This document shows, in pieces, positions 1 through 12,246 of a stretch of 64,000 bases of DNA; the first letter of the stretch is position 1, and every line of letters starts with the position of its first letter. The notes under the pieces are model-generated. The model did no database searches, was not told the origin of the DNA, and was given only the letters and a program-made list of their open reading frames with translations. Where the stretch lies: contig OX424565.1 in the NCBI GenBank assembly GCA_949152475.1, positions 9,803,953 to 9,867,952 of the forward strand, read 5' to 3'. The position numbers and the translations under genes are program-made. Source of the DNA: Terebella lapidaria. Lineage: Eukaryota > Annelida > Polychaeta > Terebellida > Terebellidae.

Positions 1-1423
1 GTATGAGTCGAGTCTATCGGTGCCACAGAGGATGCGGCGCCGCTTGCGCCCTCGAGGCCGTCCGTTGGGACGAACCCAGGCGGTCCGGGTCTCCACCCCA
101 GGACCCAGCGACTCTTTGTCACAGCCCACAGGCGTCAGCACATGATCAAGGGACGGCGTCACGCTGCAGGCGTGAGACTCAGCGCGACAGTGGATATCAA
201 ACTCCTCCTCCTGAAACAGACACCGGTAACTGGCGAGTGTGGGGCAGGAATCCAACTAATGACACTCAGGCTACCGGGCTATGGAACGGTGTGATGTGAT
301 ATCTGTACCAGACTCTCTCTTTTGTACTCACGAGGGTGAATGCCTGCAAGTTGTCGAGTTTCCGCTGGATGTTGAGCTTTCTCTGGGCCACTCTGTCTGG
401 CTCCAGACAATGTGCCGAGATTCCCAGAGCCTTGGCCAAATCTGAGGTAAATCCACCAATTGCAGTCAGTATGCATGCAAAATTAGACATACTGACCTAA
501 ATAATAAGTATTGGCCTCAATAAATCTTTCAACAATATAAAACAGTTACCTATGTCACCCTTTGCTGCTGAACGAACGGCGTCCGGATTTTTCCACATCG
601 AGTTATTTTCACTTGTGATATTGAAGACGTTGTGGTTGCGTTTTTTCGGAGGTTCTTTGTGTGTGTTGCTGGCTGCTTCTGTAATGGAGTTTTTGTCTTT
701 GTCTGCGATTAAACGGTCTCGATGGCATGCCTCGGGTAGATCCATGATAGTTTGACGTGGTTCTTTTGTTGTAGATGATTCTGTACAGGTTCCTTTTTCC
801 GTGGACGAATGAGGCGGCTCATTGGCCGTCATGACTGTTTCTGAGCTGATTTTGGTTGTGGCAGTTTCTGTGCTGGCACTAAAGGGTTCTGTGTTGGTTA
901 AATGTATGGTTGTTTCTGTGTAATCATGAGACTGTTCTGGGTTGGTCTCGACTACTAGTATTTCTGGGCTGACACTACACTCTCGATTGGCCGGGGAGTG
1001 TGCTACGCTGTTTCCTGCTGGCAGCACATGATTTGAAGACGGTTGTCTACGGTCTGGAAGAGAGCATACAGCACCATCTACATGTGGGGACGAAATCTGT
1101 TCTGTGGTCGGACGGGTAATCGAAGATCTGACTGTTATGTCCACTACTGTATCATGTCGCCGTATCCGAGTGACTGAGTGTGTCTGAAGCGCTGCTTCAG
1201 TGTTTTGTGCTTCCAGAATGAATGTGATAGGAGTATGTTTGGCCATTTTGATGGTGGGGCTGTCATGATTAAACCTCGAGTGTACATCTACGTGATCGGT
1301 CATGTTTACACAGTCTATCTGGAGCCCGAGCTGTTTAGGGCCTAGTATCACACACGTATTTGCAGGATAGGTACAGGACGATATCTCTGATATATTCAAC
1401 ATCATTCCTGGGTATATCCTCTT
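1..1423 (-). CDS. Unrecognised basic Ser/Thr-rich protein, 3' part of gene (partial)
   Basis: Three minus-strand exons join in phase: about 1423-550, 441-332, and 210 running off the left edge. The first has a candidate acceptor at 1424 (CCCCAG) and ends ATAG|GTAACT at 550. The second starts after CTCAG at 441 and ends CTC|GTGAGT at 332. The third starts after TTTCAG at 210 and stays open for 70 codons to the edge. The large exon is low in complexity and rich in Ser, Thr, Glu and Asn, with PPKKRNHN near its end. The second encodes a helical Leu/Arg-rich stretch ending LDNLQAFTL. The third holds a strongly basic GRPRGRKRRRI run, a likely nuclear localisation or DNA-binding patch. I do not recognise the family. 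The true start may lie upstream of 1423, because an in-frame stop sits just beyond that acceptor. Three compatible splice joins argue for a real gene; the function is unknown. Confidence 0.6.
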
Positions 1424-1892
1424 CTGGGGTCAGGTTCAACGGTCTGGGAATATAAGATGATGTTAGGAATATTATTTTCATTTCAATTTGTTTAATTTAG
1501 CAGTTCACACTGACTAGATCATTGCACAATCCACTTCCTTGAAGTGGGCCTTTGTTGCTCGCATGTGACAGTAATACATTACTGCAGTGGCTGCTTTATG
1601 ACATACTTGGCCGGGGAGTAAGTTTTTTCTTGTTCAGATAGTATTCGTTGCGAGTTTAATTGTGGCGTCCAAAATCATTAAATCCGTGATCAAAACGTGA
1701 TCAGATATTTCAAGTAGATCTGGTAGTAATTCCAAAGTCAATGACGACATTCAAAAGAATATTGCACATATAGCGTATGCCTGAGAAAGCTTGTGAAGTT
1801 TGGGAGGTCAACATGGAGAATTCAGTTCATGGTCAATATAAATATGGGCAAAATGCAATTAGGCCTACTAGTATGACACACTCATAAGCTTG
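1424..1892. other. Intergenic or intronic sequence, no feature seen
   Basis: AT-rich, without a convincing exon, RNA gene or element end. It may be an upstream intron of the minus-strand gene that ends at position 1. Confidence 0.4.
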
Positions 1893-3157
1893 CAGGCGCG
1901 TAGCCAGGGCTCGAAATCGCATACGCTAAATATGTATTGAAACGGGAACTAGGAGCGAGCGAAACCAGAAATACATCTCTCTCTTTATGTATTTCTGGCG
2001 AAACTTAATCCAGCTGGGGGGTTGGGGGCGCTGTAAGCCCCCAAGAACATTTCTGAATTTGCGTTCTCCTAGAAGCATTTTGACGTATATTTTATGAAGT
2101 ATAATATTCATGCTCATGGCCTGTGATGGCCCGAAATACACTCAGCTGGTTTATTTTGACAGGTTTATTTCTTTCGTTCGAAACTGGCCACGACGGGAGC
2201 GATTTTCAAAACGACGGTTATTTTGCGTTATTTCATCATTTTGGGGACGAGTAACTCTCCAACAAAAATTCAATCCCTCACCTATGAACGATGAATGTAT
2301 CCTTGCATGCATATTTTTGGAAGGTTTGAATAAGCTATGTTTCTGTGCTTCGAGGTCATGACCTTCGCGGGAGAGAGAGAGAAAGAGAGAGAGAGAAAGA
2401 GAGAGAGTGGTGATGCTTTCAAATGATGGAAACATTATTTTTCCTTGCCATATTTTGAATAACTACATAAGCTGAGATTCATTTAAGTCATATTTCTAGT
2501 GTGACATCATAGAGATAATTATGTTATGAAAGAATATGAATATTTATGCATAAAAAACGCACCAAAGAATGTATCAAATACTCTGCATGTGAAATACTTG
2601 TGAATTCAAGCAACATCAGTAAAACTGACAACGTGATCAAGCCAGTACCTGTAAGTACACAATTTCACCGTAAAATGTGTTTTTCTTCTTGTGGATAGGT
2701 CTATACACATGGACTTAGACTTCGTTGGCCTGTTGAATGTAGACCCCGATACCTGTGTTTTTTTCCTCCCCGTATGTGGCACACGACATGCCTTGAAGCT
2801 TTCATGTGTGATTGAAGAATATGCACCAATATGCAACAAAACTTCATTCAAGATCTACATTTAGCGTTACATTTTACTATTACGTGTAGCCTGTAGGCCT
2901 ATAAGTATTGCCAAACTCATTCTAAAGTGAGAGTCCTGCTGATACTTAATGATCCTTTTTGACGAAAATGCTTACCTTCGACGAATCGTCATTATGTCAG
3001 TAGGCCTAATACTGTAGGCCCGGAAAATTCGCCACTTTTTCTCTTCATACTACAGTCTACACAAAAACGCTACTTTCTCATGTATTTACGGGATATAGAT
3101 CTACGCTGAAATGTTGGTACGCTATAGCGTATTAGCGTATGCCTGGCTACGCGCCTG
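1893..3157. mobile_element. Non-autonomous TIR element, about 1.27 kb
   Basis: Perfect 16-bp terminal inverted repeats: CAGGCGCGTAGCCAGG at 1893-1908 and its reverse complement at 3142-3157. No transposase frame is present. A GA microsatellite lies inside at about 2369-2407. Stretches around 2220-2360 resemble 26960-27260, so a second degraded relative is in the window. I could not see a clear target-site duplication, so the superfamily is undecided. Confidence 0.6.
2369..2407. repeat. GA-rich microsatellite
   Basis: A run of GA dinucleotides broken by a few AAAG units, inside the TIR element at 1893-3157. Confidence 0.85.
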
Positions 3158-4440
3158 GTTTGTGGCCTTGGAGTGGTTGAATAATCATTTGGTACACGCG
3201 ATTCCCACAAAACAAGCAACCAGTTTAATTTTTAATACCTTTAAAGCAGCTGCCTTCAAAACCAGTCAATATTTTTTGAAAACTATATTTCATATTAAAC
3301 ATGCTAAACATGCTGAACTAACTGAATGAAAATTGAATGGCCTGCTCCAGATGGCTCCAAGTGAGACTTTCAAAAATGTAAACAAAGGAAAAATCTCCAA
3401 ATTCCCCCAAAAAAATCCAACATCACCTAGGAAGAGCCCTGCTCTTCCTAAAAAAATACTGCGCGTACTCAGGCGTAGGCCTACTGCCGTAGGCTAGCTT
3501 CTGACCTAGAGCTCCAACCATTACCAAAAGGAGTCAGTCAAGGTGTAACAATGTGTAAATTACTTTAGTCTTAGGACTGAGAAATGTGATGAAAATCTCT
3601 ACAAATTAAACTAGATCTCTGACCCTTTTGTCCACGGTGGGTGCTAGGCTGCTAGCCCTGACATCGGACACATCCGCCCCCAGTCCAAGCGACGCGGAGC
3701 TCCGCGTCGCTTGGACTGACCCCCCCCCCCCCCCTCCTTAAATCCTGGATCCGCCCCAGTCTCAGCAGGATTCATGTCAACAGCCGGTGGGCTACGAGGT
3801 GTAGGCATAAATGTAAAGTGAACTTATTTCTTTAAGACTAAGAAATGTGATGAAAATCTGCACAAATAAGTATACAGTTGCTGTACAATAGGCCTACCGG
3901 TACAGATTGATCAACCGAATTCGTCTGCTCAGACTCAGAATGCTGCTGTGCGAGACAACTTTTGTATCCACGTTCCCGGGACTAACTTGAATCGTGCGCA
4001 TCGTGACACTCCTGTCACAAGCGTTCTGATTGGCCAGGGTAATGCAGGAACGACACAGAGCTCATGGGTCGAAAATACCAATTATTTGTTGCATTTTTAA
4101 TCAATGTTAAATTGGCCAACTTAGGATGTGCGTTTCACCTTTCCAAAAACAAAAGGACCTTAGAGAATGATAGGGTATGACAGTAGGCCCATAGTCCTTC
4201 AAAAAAATCTATGTCACTATAGGGCATGAAAATACCCGTTTTTCATAAAATGACGTTGAACAGGACCCCCCCCCCCCCACCAATTTAGCCCATTTTCAGA
4301 TCGCAATTACCCGGGCGCAATTACCGTTCTAACAATAGCAACTACATTCTGCTAAACCTTTCTCTACTTCAAATCAATTCAATTCAATCACCAATGGTAA
4401 TTTTGTTGTATTATGTTACATGTCACCATTTAATAAACTT
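3158..4440. other. Non-coding stretch with a palindrome and C-tracts
   Basis: No gene seen. It holds a perfect 38-bp palindrome at 3681-3718, a 14-base C run directly after it (3721-3734), and a second C run near 4266-4278. Confidence 0.6.
3681..3718. repeat. Perfect 38-bp palindrome next to a C-tract
   Basis: Two 19-bp arms with no spacer, centred on GAG|CTC, arm beginning CAGTCCAAGCGACGCGGAG. GC-rich and able to form a cruciform. A 14-C tract follows two bases later. Confidence 0.85.
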
Positions 4441-4567
4441 ATTCTATCATCTGTAACACATCTTATGTTATTTTTGAGCTATTGAAAATTTTAGATCAAG
4501 GTTTACATAATTGTTAATATCTGCATTTGAACATTTCCTTGTATATCTTCATGTCACATTAGATCTG

Positions 4568-5240
4568 TCAATACCAGTGTTTTTGTTTAGATGAGTTCTC
4601 ACTGAAGTTGAAAATGGGTAAATGGTCTGAAATGTCATTACTAGTAATTAATATGCCACTCCTCATCTGAGAGTCAACCAAATTTGTGAAAATGTTATCG
4701 ATCAATGTTGAACTGTTTCCAGTTATACGTGTGGGAGAGTCAATCAATGGATAATAGCCATATGAATAAAGGTTATTCACAAAACATCTGCTTTGTTCAT
4801 GTGAATCATATTTAAGTCAATCTATGTTGTAATCACCACAAATATATACTTTACTATTCAAAAAAAAAATCCGGTATATTTTGAAATTTCTCATTGGATA
4901 CATTTAAATAAGAATTTGGAGCTCTATAGGTGCAACCAATTGATATTTTTTCCATTGTTCTCCAGTATAATTTTTACAAAAACTGTTTCCATTCGAACAC
5001 CTTTAAAATTTCTTCTATTTCGCAACTCTGTAGGTACATGTAGTTATTCACATATATATTGGTACACCACCTCCAGACCTCGAGTTTTGACATACAGAAT
5101 ACATTGTATAGCATCCTATGGTACAATTGGATGGATCATGCTTGACAGGATTGATCCATGTTTCGGACATTGCTATCAAACTTTTTTACTATCAAACTTA
5201 CTTTTCAAATTTCGCATTTTTGCAGACATTGCAGTTTTTG
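4568..5240 (-). mobile_element. LINE endonuclease-domain remnant (CR1/L2/Jockey type)
   Basis: Minus-strand translations, in more than one frame, give the landmarks of an apurinic-like endonuclease in the right order: SETWI near 5139-5172, then GGGVPIYM, then a TVFVKI-like strand, then an open 70-codon piece (4780-4568) with TLIDNIF and the terminal SDHLPIF motif. Stops and frame changes between the pieces show it is dead. A tRNA-derived SINE abuts its upstream side at 5248-5577. It may belong to the same LINE group as the copy at 53.8-57.4 kb, but the two do not overlap in domain, so this is unproven. Confidence 0.65.
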
Positions 5241-5247
5241 ATTGTTT

Positions 5248-5577
5248 AATAATAATAATAATTGCAAGCTTTTATATAGCGCTTTTCCATGTACAACATG
5301 CTCAAAGCGCTTTACAATTATTACCCCTGGCAGACCTGTTCATTCCGACACATTTTCAACCTCCCGGGAGGCACACAGCTGTAACTTAGGCAACCATCTC
5401 TGGTGCACATACAGTATTCATACACATTGCCATCTCTGTCTATAGCCAGGTTCCCATTTTACTGATGGGTGAAACAGATCCCCCAATGAAAGTCTTTCAG
5501 CGCCGGCGCCAAGGATTGAACCCGGTACCTCCCGCACTCAACACTGACGCCTTAACCAATTGAGCTATCATGGCTGG
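5248..5577 (-). mobile_element. tRNA-derived SINE
   Basis: Read on the minus strand, the head carries a pol III A box (TAGCTCAATTGG, complement of 5556-5567) and a B box (GGTTCAATCC, complement of 5513-5522) at normal tRNA spacing. The body continues to a tail with TAAAGCGCTTTGAGC and AAGCGCTATATAAAAGC, ending in an (ATT)n run at about 5248-5262. That tail resembles 3' ends used by L2-clade LINEs. It sits next to, or within, the LINE remnant at 4568-5240. Confidence 0.7.
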
Positions 5578-6340
5578 ATAAATCAGAAAACTTATTATTA
5601 AAACCAATATCAGTAAAATAGTTGCATTCATAACATATTCTTTGACCTTAGAAATTTTCATCAGGGTTCAGGTTCCTGTCAAATTGAAGTTTTAAATTTT
5701 CTAATGTATTATTCACTTTGGATTTGAAATATTTACAAATTTCATTCCTGATGAAAGTTTTTTTTTTTGTCAAACCAGATACAACTGAGATAACAAATTT
5801 CCAAGTCATCATCATTCAAACAGAAAAAAAGGCAGATTGATCAAGCATTCAAGGCATTTTGGCCATTATCGCCAGTCAATGTTCTTTTTGGACGCTTCAT
5901 CTTCTATGTCCTAGTTGGCTATCCTGGGGTAATTCTGACAGCGTCCAGATCCATCTTGCTCTAGAGACTTGCGAGTCTTTCACAAATACTTAGCCCAGCG
6001 TGGTCCTTTTGAGTCGCGGCTTGGTGTATGGAGTTCCCAAAAAATGTATAGGCGTGGTTGCGCGGCATGGGCTGGGTTTTGTGATGACAGCCTGACAAAA
6101 GTCCGCGTGCGAGTGATATTTGGGCTCCTAATGTATCGTAATAGCCACACAAGCCAATGAAGACCTGCTACCTTGGTAAAATGACTATTCAGGCATACAT
6201 ATAAATAAACTCGAAAATGTCTTGTTCAAATGAATAATGTGATGACAATAGTAGTTAACACCCGGATTTAGGCTAGGTTTGACCTAGTTTCTCGGCCTCA
6301 GTTTGACCTAGTTATGACGTCATATTCACCTCCAAATATG
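5578..6340. other. Non-coding stretch, possible LINE remnants
   Basis: No gene seen. Minus-strand pieces at 5590-5860 may be upstream parts of the LINE interrupted by the SINE, but they are too decayed to be sure. Confidence 0.3.
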
Positions 6341-6349
6341 GGCATGTGT

Positions 6350-6660
6350 CATAACGTTCGCCATGTACTCGCCATTTGGCGTCATAACGTACCCGTAAAT
6401 GTTTGGAATATCATAACGTACCCATGAACGTTTAAAAAATCATAACGTTCCCATAAATGTATGAAAAACCATAACGTACCCATAAAAGTTTGAAAAATCC
6501 TAACGTATCCATAAATGTTTGGGAAATCATATTGTACCCATAAATCTTCGGAAAATCATAATGCGCCCAAGGATGTCTCAAAAAATCATAATGCACCCAT
6601 GCATAATGCACCCATAGATATAATGCACCCATAGATAATGCACCCATAGATTTTGACCTT
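6350..6660. repeat. Degenerate tandem repeat, about 36-bp unit
   Basis: Repeated CATAACGTACCCATAAATGT-type units, each followed by TTTGAAAAAT, decay rightward into short ATAATGCACCCATAGAT units. The short ORF across it on the minus strand is a by-product of the repetition. Confidence 0.8.
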
Positions 6661-6849
6661 TCAGGGTCATCAAATGTTAAATTTAAGGTCACCACACAAA
6701 TCGCCATATATGACTTCCTATTTGAAAGTGCCGATATCTAAGCTCCATTCTCAGCTCTATTAAGGCCAAAATAATTTTCAAAGGGTGAGAAAGATTGGTG
6801 TGCAAAGGCACAGCAGATCAGCTCTGCCCCAGGAGGTTATTATCTTTAG

Positions 6850-9800
6850 TATATTGTCAGTATTCAAGAGTTTGGGTTTGGTCCCTCCTCCAGGGTCCCA
6901 AGAGACTTAAGGGGATTGCTCCTAAGTCTCTGCTAGCTCGTCACTCTAAGTCGTCACACTTTGACGGTGGGGTGTCGTCCGAGGGCCTTGGCCTGGACGA
7001 GAGTACTGTGTCATTGCAGGACTCGCATGCTAGTTGGTCCGAGTGGTGGGACCAGTCGTTAGGCTCTTCGAGTGCTCCGTTTGGAGCCAATTAGGAGCTT
7101 GACGAGTGTGGGTTACGTACGGTTGTGGGATTGCCGGTCGTCTGTTCGACCGTATTCGAGGTTCTGTGGTCGACTTGGTGGCCTTGGATGCAAATCCTGG
7201 TATAAGTTGGCGTGCAGCCGCGTCTGGTGGTCAGGCAGGTCTCCTTGGGGCTTATCGTATTCCCAGGATCGATAAGTCCCAGCAGGGAGCTGAGGAACGA
7301 TCAGGCCGAAAGCTCCAATTGTGGGTGGGCCATCAATTAGGATGGGTCGTCAGATCAAGACTCAAAAGCCTGTTCAGGGTAAGGATAGTTCAGCCCCATC
7401 ATATCTCTCAGTGAATGGCCCCGCCGTTATTAGCTGCAGTGCAGTGAATCAACAAACGGTTCACCTCCAAGCGGGACGTCTCTCCTACTGAGGTGTTCTT
7501 TCCCGTCTGGAAAGCTTCGGCCATTGCTGTGGCAACCTATTGTCAGCCGCCCCGGTCGAAGACCCCCATCTTCACTTGCTCTCCCGCAAGCAGGATGCTG
7601 TGTGGTCTGCCTGCGTCAAGAAGGCATGCCTCCAGACCACGGTGTAAGTGCGATCTTCACTCTTACGGAGGTTTTAAACACTCTTTCGGTTTTAACGCGC
7701 TCTTGTGGTGAAAACATGTGAGCATCTTGGGCACAGAAACGACAGCAAGGAGTGAATTGAACAAATATGACAAACAAACTGTAAAAAGGAGGTGATTAAG
7801 TGTGTGCATTGAGTGTCTGTATAACCCCAGTAGGATCTGGTATGATTTTAGTTTTTGAATATGATATTGAAAGCTGTATTTATTGCATTTCCGTGATGGT
7901 CCTGGGATCGCTGTTGTTGAAACGCGTATACTATTCCCGTGTATATCGAGGAAAATATGAAGTTTATTGTTCACAGAAGAGCGTTGTTATCAACTACAAA
8001 GTGCTTTGAGCCACAGGAAATGTATGGAATGCAACTGGTGTCGTTAAACTTGGAGGAAAAGGGAAATACTCAATTAATTTTGATTTGTTGACAACACACT
8101 CTTGTGGTGTAAAGAACTCTTGTGGCGAACATTCCTCACAAAGAACTCCTCCGGATCACTTCCTGAAATATATCGATTAATTGTGATCCCTCCACACTTT
8201 CAGATTATTTCTGAGTAATATTGATAAAGTAGTTTTACGGACAGTACAACGGATCATAAATGTATGCATCAAATAGTTTGTCTATATGTGTTAAATGTTG
8301 ACACATGCAATTGCAGATCAAGAAGAAAATTGTAACGCACTCTATTCCCGACACCACTCTATTCTCGATTTTGGTACTGGCGAGTGTTACTTTTTGTGCC
8401 AAATAATTGATTAATTATTGTGCACACAGGGCCTATCCTTGTGTATTTATGTGACATGTATTCTACATAATAAAGTTAAAGATCGTTTTAGGCAGTGCCG
8501 GTAAGCATCAGATACATGTACAAGAATGTTTGAAATGATGGATGAACCAAAAATCTTAGCATCCCTAATATTATTATATGTAGGCAGGGTTCAGTTGCGG
8601 GTTCTGTTCAGTTACAGGGTTCAGCGGGCAGGGTTCAATTGCCAACATATACGCTTCCTCGCCCTTGAACAGTGTCTTGTAAAAAAAAAAATTCTTCTTT
8701 CTTTCTGAAAGTATTCAACATATATAATTTTTATGTGAATATATTCAATTACATATCAATGAGGTGTTTGATGTTGAAATAAATTGATTGATTGATAAAA
8801 ATAAACATCTATAAATTTATTTGTAGCGAGTACATCACAAGATGGAGTGAACGTACAGTATGCTACCCCATGGATGCCTCCAGCAAAGGCCTCCAAAACA
8901 GTTCTTTGTTTTAACCAGAAGAGTGCGTTGTTTCATACTGATATTGCCGAACTGCTTATTTCTTGATTTATCTAACTATATAAATGAAGCAAACACATCA
9001 TATGCAATCCATTTGCTTATACCAATGGTTACTGCGAATGAAATATGGAAATTGCGCATTTATTGAACATATTACCAATATATGTTCTTCACTACAATAT
9101 TTTCTCAAGAGTTCTTTGTAATACTCCGAAAGAGTGCTATGTTATGTAGTTTATAGAAATTACTAGCATACCTCCCAATTCTATCGAAAATGATGGTATA
9201 CATATCTTTAAACTATCAAAAACAACTTCATCTATCATAATACATGACATAATTTCATGAGCAATCGCCGTATAATGTCTAAAACACTCCACGATACCAC
9301 CCCTCTGGCTCGCGGTGTGTGGAGTCGCTGGCAGGAATCGCGTTCTTGTTAAGAATTAAGCCTTTATATCGAACCACGTGTCTTGCGAGTATCATATATA
9401 TATTCCGACACTCAATGCAATACCTTTTACATGATTTTTCCCTATCAAGCTATTAAAATAGTTAGAAATTCAACATTACTCACGTTTCCAGCCATGCTTA
9501 TTCACCACAAGAGTGCCTTCATATACCACAAGAGTGCGTCATCGCTGAAAGAGACTCCGTAAGAGTGAAGATCGCACTTACACCGTGCAGACGTGGCAGT
9601 CCATGATCCATCAGTTGATGGGTCAGCTCTCGCTCGCAGACCACCTGACCACTTTGGTACTGGATCTCGTGGACGAAAGTGCACTGCCCGATGGGGAGCG
9701 CCAGTCCTTCTTGGCAGGCCTAGAGATTCTGTCCGGTGTTCTCAAGGGCGCTGAGCAAAACTCCGCCTATCTAGCCGCTCACCTGGACCTGACGGCCAGG

Positions 9801-10380
9801 GAGACAGAACTGTACACTCTTGAGCTTACATCAGTCGATGTAGCTGAGATTCGGGCTCGTCCATTGTTCACAGGCTTCACTTTCGGTGATGTTTCTCGGG
9901 AGGATGTTCTGGCCTTTAGGCAGAGCCTTCGCGACGAGGCTCTCACTAGGGTGACTGCTGAGGGCAGTGGTGCGGAGAAGGCTACTGGTAAGAAACATAA
10001 GGCTTCTACAGCAGCTCTGCTGCAGCCTCCTCAGGCCGTTCCCTCTTCCTTTTGTCCCTTTTGGGTACAGCCTCCCCCACCGCAGGGTGGGGGGAAGTGA
10101 GTTAGAAAGGAAGGTCAGTTTCATGGCGGAAAGTCATTTTCTAAGACTTCTGTCCTATCAGCTAGTTGAGAGTGGTGGGATTTTGATCAGAACTCCAATA
10201 TCTTCACCAGGTCCAGTCAGAGAGCATTTGGGCGTGCAAACACACACCCCAACACACAATTAAGTCCTAGATTGGCTGGGGAAAGAATTGACCTTCAGAG
10301 TGGTTGGACTGAAAGCTACTGGTGCATCAGACGAAGAAAACAGGTGGATGGAGACCAGTATCAGGGCATTTCAGCATGAA
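6850..10380 (+). mobile_element. DIRS-like retrotransposon fossil, decayed and split by a DNA transposon
   Basis: Two pieces flank the insertion at 7638-9587. The left piece (about 6850-7637) and right piece (9588-10100) match successive parts of the gag-like region of the DIRS-like fossil at 39.6 kb; for example both contain HQLMGQLS followed by DHLTTLV, and end in a PPPPQGGGK-like basic tail. A short stretch near 10320-10370 matches the start of the reverse transcriptase (KKTGGWRP). The rest of pol is absent. It is clearly broken, with many breaks and large losses, and older than the copy at 39.6 kb. Confidence 0.7.
7638..9587. mobile_element. Transib/RAG-like non-autonomous DNA transposon, 1950 bp
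   Basis: Perfect 33-bp terminal inverted repeats at 7638-7670 and 9555-9587 begin CACGGTGTAAGTGCGATC. The element is flanked by a 5-bp target duplication, CAGAC, at 7633-7637 and 9588-9592. A 5-bp duplication together with a CACGGTG terminus (compare the RSS heptamer CACAGTG) is the hallmark of the Transib superfamily, the relatives of RAG1. No RSS-like nonamer is evident at 12 or 23 bases from the heptamer. Subterminal CTCTTGTGGTG-type motifs recur in both orientations near both ends (about 7697, 8099, 9502 and 9520). No transposase frame is present. It landed inside a DIRS-like fossil. A different 5-bp-duplication family is possible but less likely. Confidence 0.75.
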
Positions 10381-10918
10381 ATGCCGTTATGGTTTCGTCT
10401 GGATTTTTTTTTTCACTTTTTGGTTTCCAAACGATAACCTGAGAACGCCTGGACGTATCTTCGAAAAATTTTTACTAGAGCAAGGGTGTCACGCAATAAA
10501 TTGAAAAATTTGCATACTTGGCAGTGGCGACCTCAAAGTGGGAGGGTCTCTAAGACCTGTAAAGGCCACAACGTCCTAGAACTATCCTAGAAGTGAACCA
10601 AAAGTAATGGTAGATACTAAGAAATAGTTACTTGAAACTAGCTATGGGAGATCGTGGAAAACTTGATCAGAAAACCAACGAAGTTGAAACAGTAAACAAA
10701 CTAAGTGGGTGATAATTGGTCTAGATGGAATTGATCTAGATCACGAAATCTGAAGTGACTTCAGATCAACCAAATTCCAATACTTATCCGATTAATGTCT
10801 CCTATTCTGGAAGCATTAGCCAAGAGGAGAAGTTATGCCACTAGGATCGCTAAATACATGCCGGCATGAGGCAAAATCCTCAGACAATTTCCAAACTCTA
10901 AAGGTCTGCGACCACAAA
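10381..10918. other. Intergenic sequence, no feature seen
   Basis: I see no gene or repeat boundary here. Confidence 0.4.
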
Positions 10919-12020
10919 TTAGCCCCGGACAAGAAAATTAGCCCAAAGGCTAAGATAGGTCACCGGACAGTTTTGGTTTGGCCATGGCAGGCAACAGCCC
11001 TTGAGATTTATCAATTAAGGTTATCAGTGTGAACATATGACCTTGGGATTTACCGTGTCATTACCAAGGTCATCCATGTGAACTTCAATGTCACCATTAC
11101 TTGTACGTGTGCGGCATTTGATTTTCTACAAATATGTTCATAATGCAAAGATAATCTGGGTGCAAGCGTTTAGATGCAATCTATGGCTGTTTTGACCTTT
11201 CAAGGGTGAAAACATTTTTTTGGCCTAGAAATGGCCCAAAATGGATAGTAACGCGTTTTGGGCCGAAAACATTTTTTTTTCGTCGACCCATCAGAAATTC
11301 AAAATGGCTGCCACACGCAAACTGGCGATTCAAGGGCAACCAAACTCATTCACATCACAGAGGTACATAAGGGAAATCTTTTGAAACAAATTATCAAAAC
11401 TGTTTGAACAGTTTTTGAGAAAATGGCCGTGAGAGTAAGAAATCGGTCGTTTTTCATCAAAAACGGCTGCCATTTTGAAAATATGCAAAAATGCAAAAAC
11501 TAAAATATACCTCCTCGAAATATTTTTAGGTATTTTTGTGCAAAATTTCCAAAAAATTGGAATCAATTGTGGACATATAACAAATGATATAAGCTGAATA
11601 TTTTCAAGACCTTGAAGGTGACCTTTGACCTTATTTTCAAGGCACAAAATGGCTAATATCTCGCTTATTATCGACTTTACAGCTTAGGAATCAATTGCGG
11701 ACATATAGAAAATGATATACCAGGTATGCCGAATATTCTGATGACCTCGAATTTGACGTTTCACCTCATTTTCAAGGTCAGAGCACAAAATGCCTAATAT
11801 CTCGCTTATTTTTTACTTTTCAGCTTGGGAATCAATTGTGAACATATAAGAAATAATATACACTGAATATTCTCGTGACTTTGGATGTGGCATTTGACCT
11901 CATTTTCGAGGTCAAGCACGAAATGACGCATATCTCACTTGTTGCCAATTTTACAGCTTACGAATCAATTGTGGACATATAGGAAATGATATATGCTGAA
12001 TATACTTGTAACCTTGAAGT
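10919..12020 (-). repeat. Copy of the GGTTACCGGAC-end repeat family (incomplete)
   Basis: Begins with AGCCCAAAGGCTAAGATAGG followed by TCACCGGAC, the inverted form of the terminus seen at 53712-53740. The body has the family's CAAAATGGC words and several ...GACCTTGAA/TTTGACCT... segments, including TCAAGGTCA at 11772-11780. The opposite terminus is not clear. At about 12021 a further fragment starts (GTTACCAGACCATCAGCCC), matching 37004-37080. Confidence 0.55.
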
Positions 12021-12082
12021 TACCAGACCATCAGCCCGAGCACCTATTGGCTAGCCGGTAAGCTACAGGTCCCTTGGGCCTA

Positions 12083-12246
12083 TGTTGTAATGTTAAGTGT
12101 TGCCATGATTTTTTAGGGTGTTTTGTAAATGAGTATTGCCATGTTTGTTGAGGGTGTTTTGTAATGTTGAGTGTTGCCATATTTGTTGAGGGCGTTGTGT
12201 AATGTTATGTGTTGCCATGTTTTTTTAGGGTGTTTTGTCATGTTAA
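12083..12246. repeat. 38-bp minisatellite, left part
   Basis: Units of GTGTTGCCATGTTTGTTGAG plus GGTGTTTTGTAATGTTGA. The array resumes at 13677-13840, on the other side of the element at 12247-13676. Confidence 0.85.

Noticed and set aside
5500-5577. Possible functional tRNA gene
   Set aside because: A and B boxes are present, but the sequence continues into a SINE body with an (ATT)n tail, so it is a tRNA-derived SINE.
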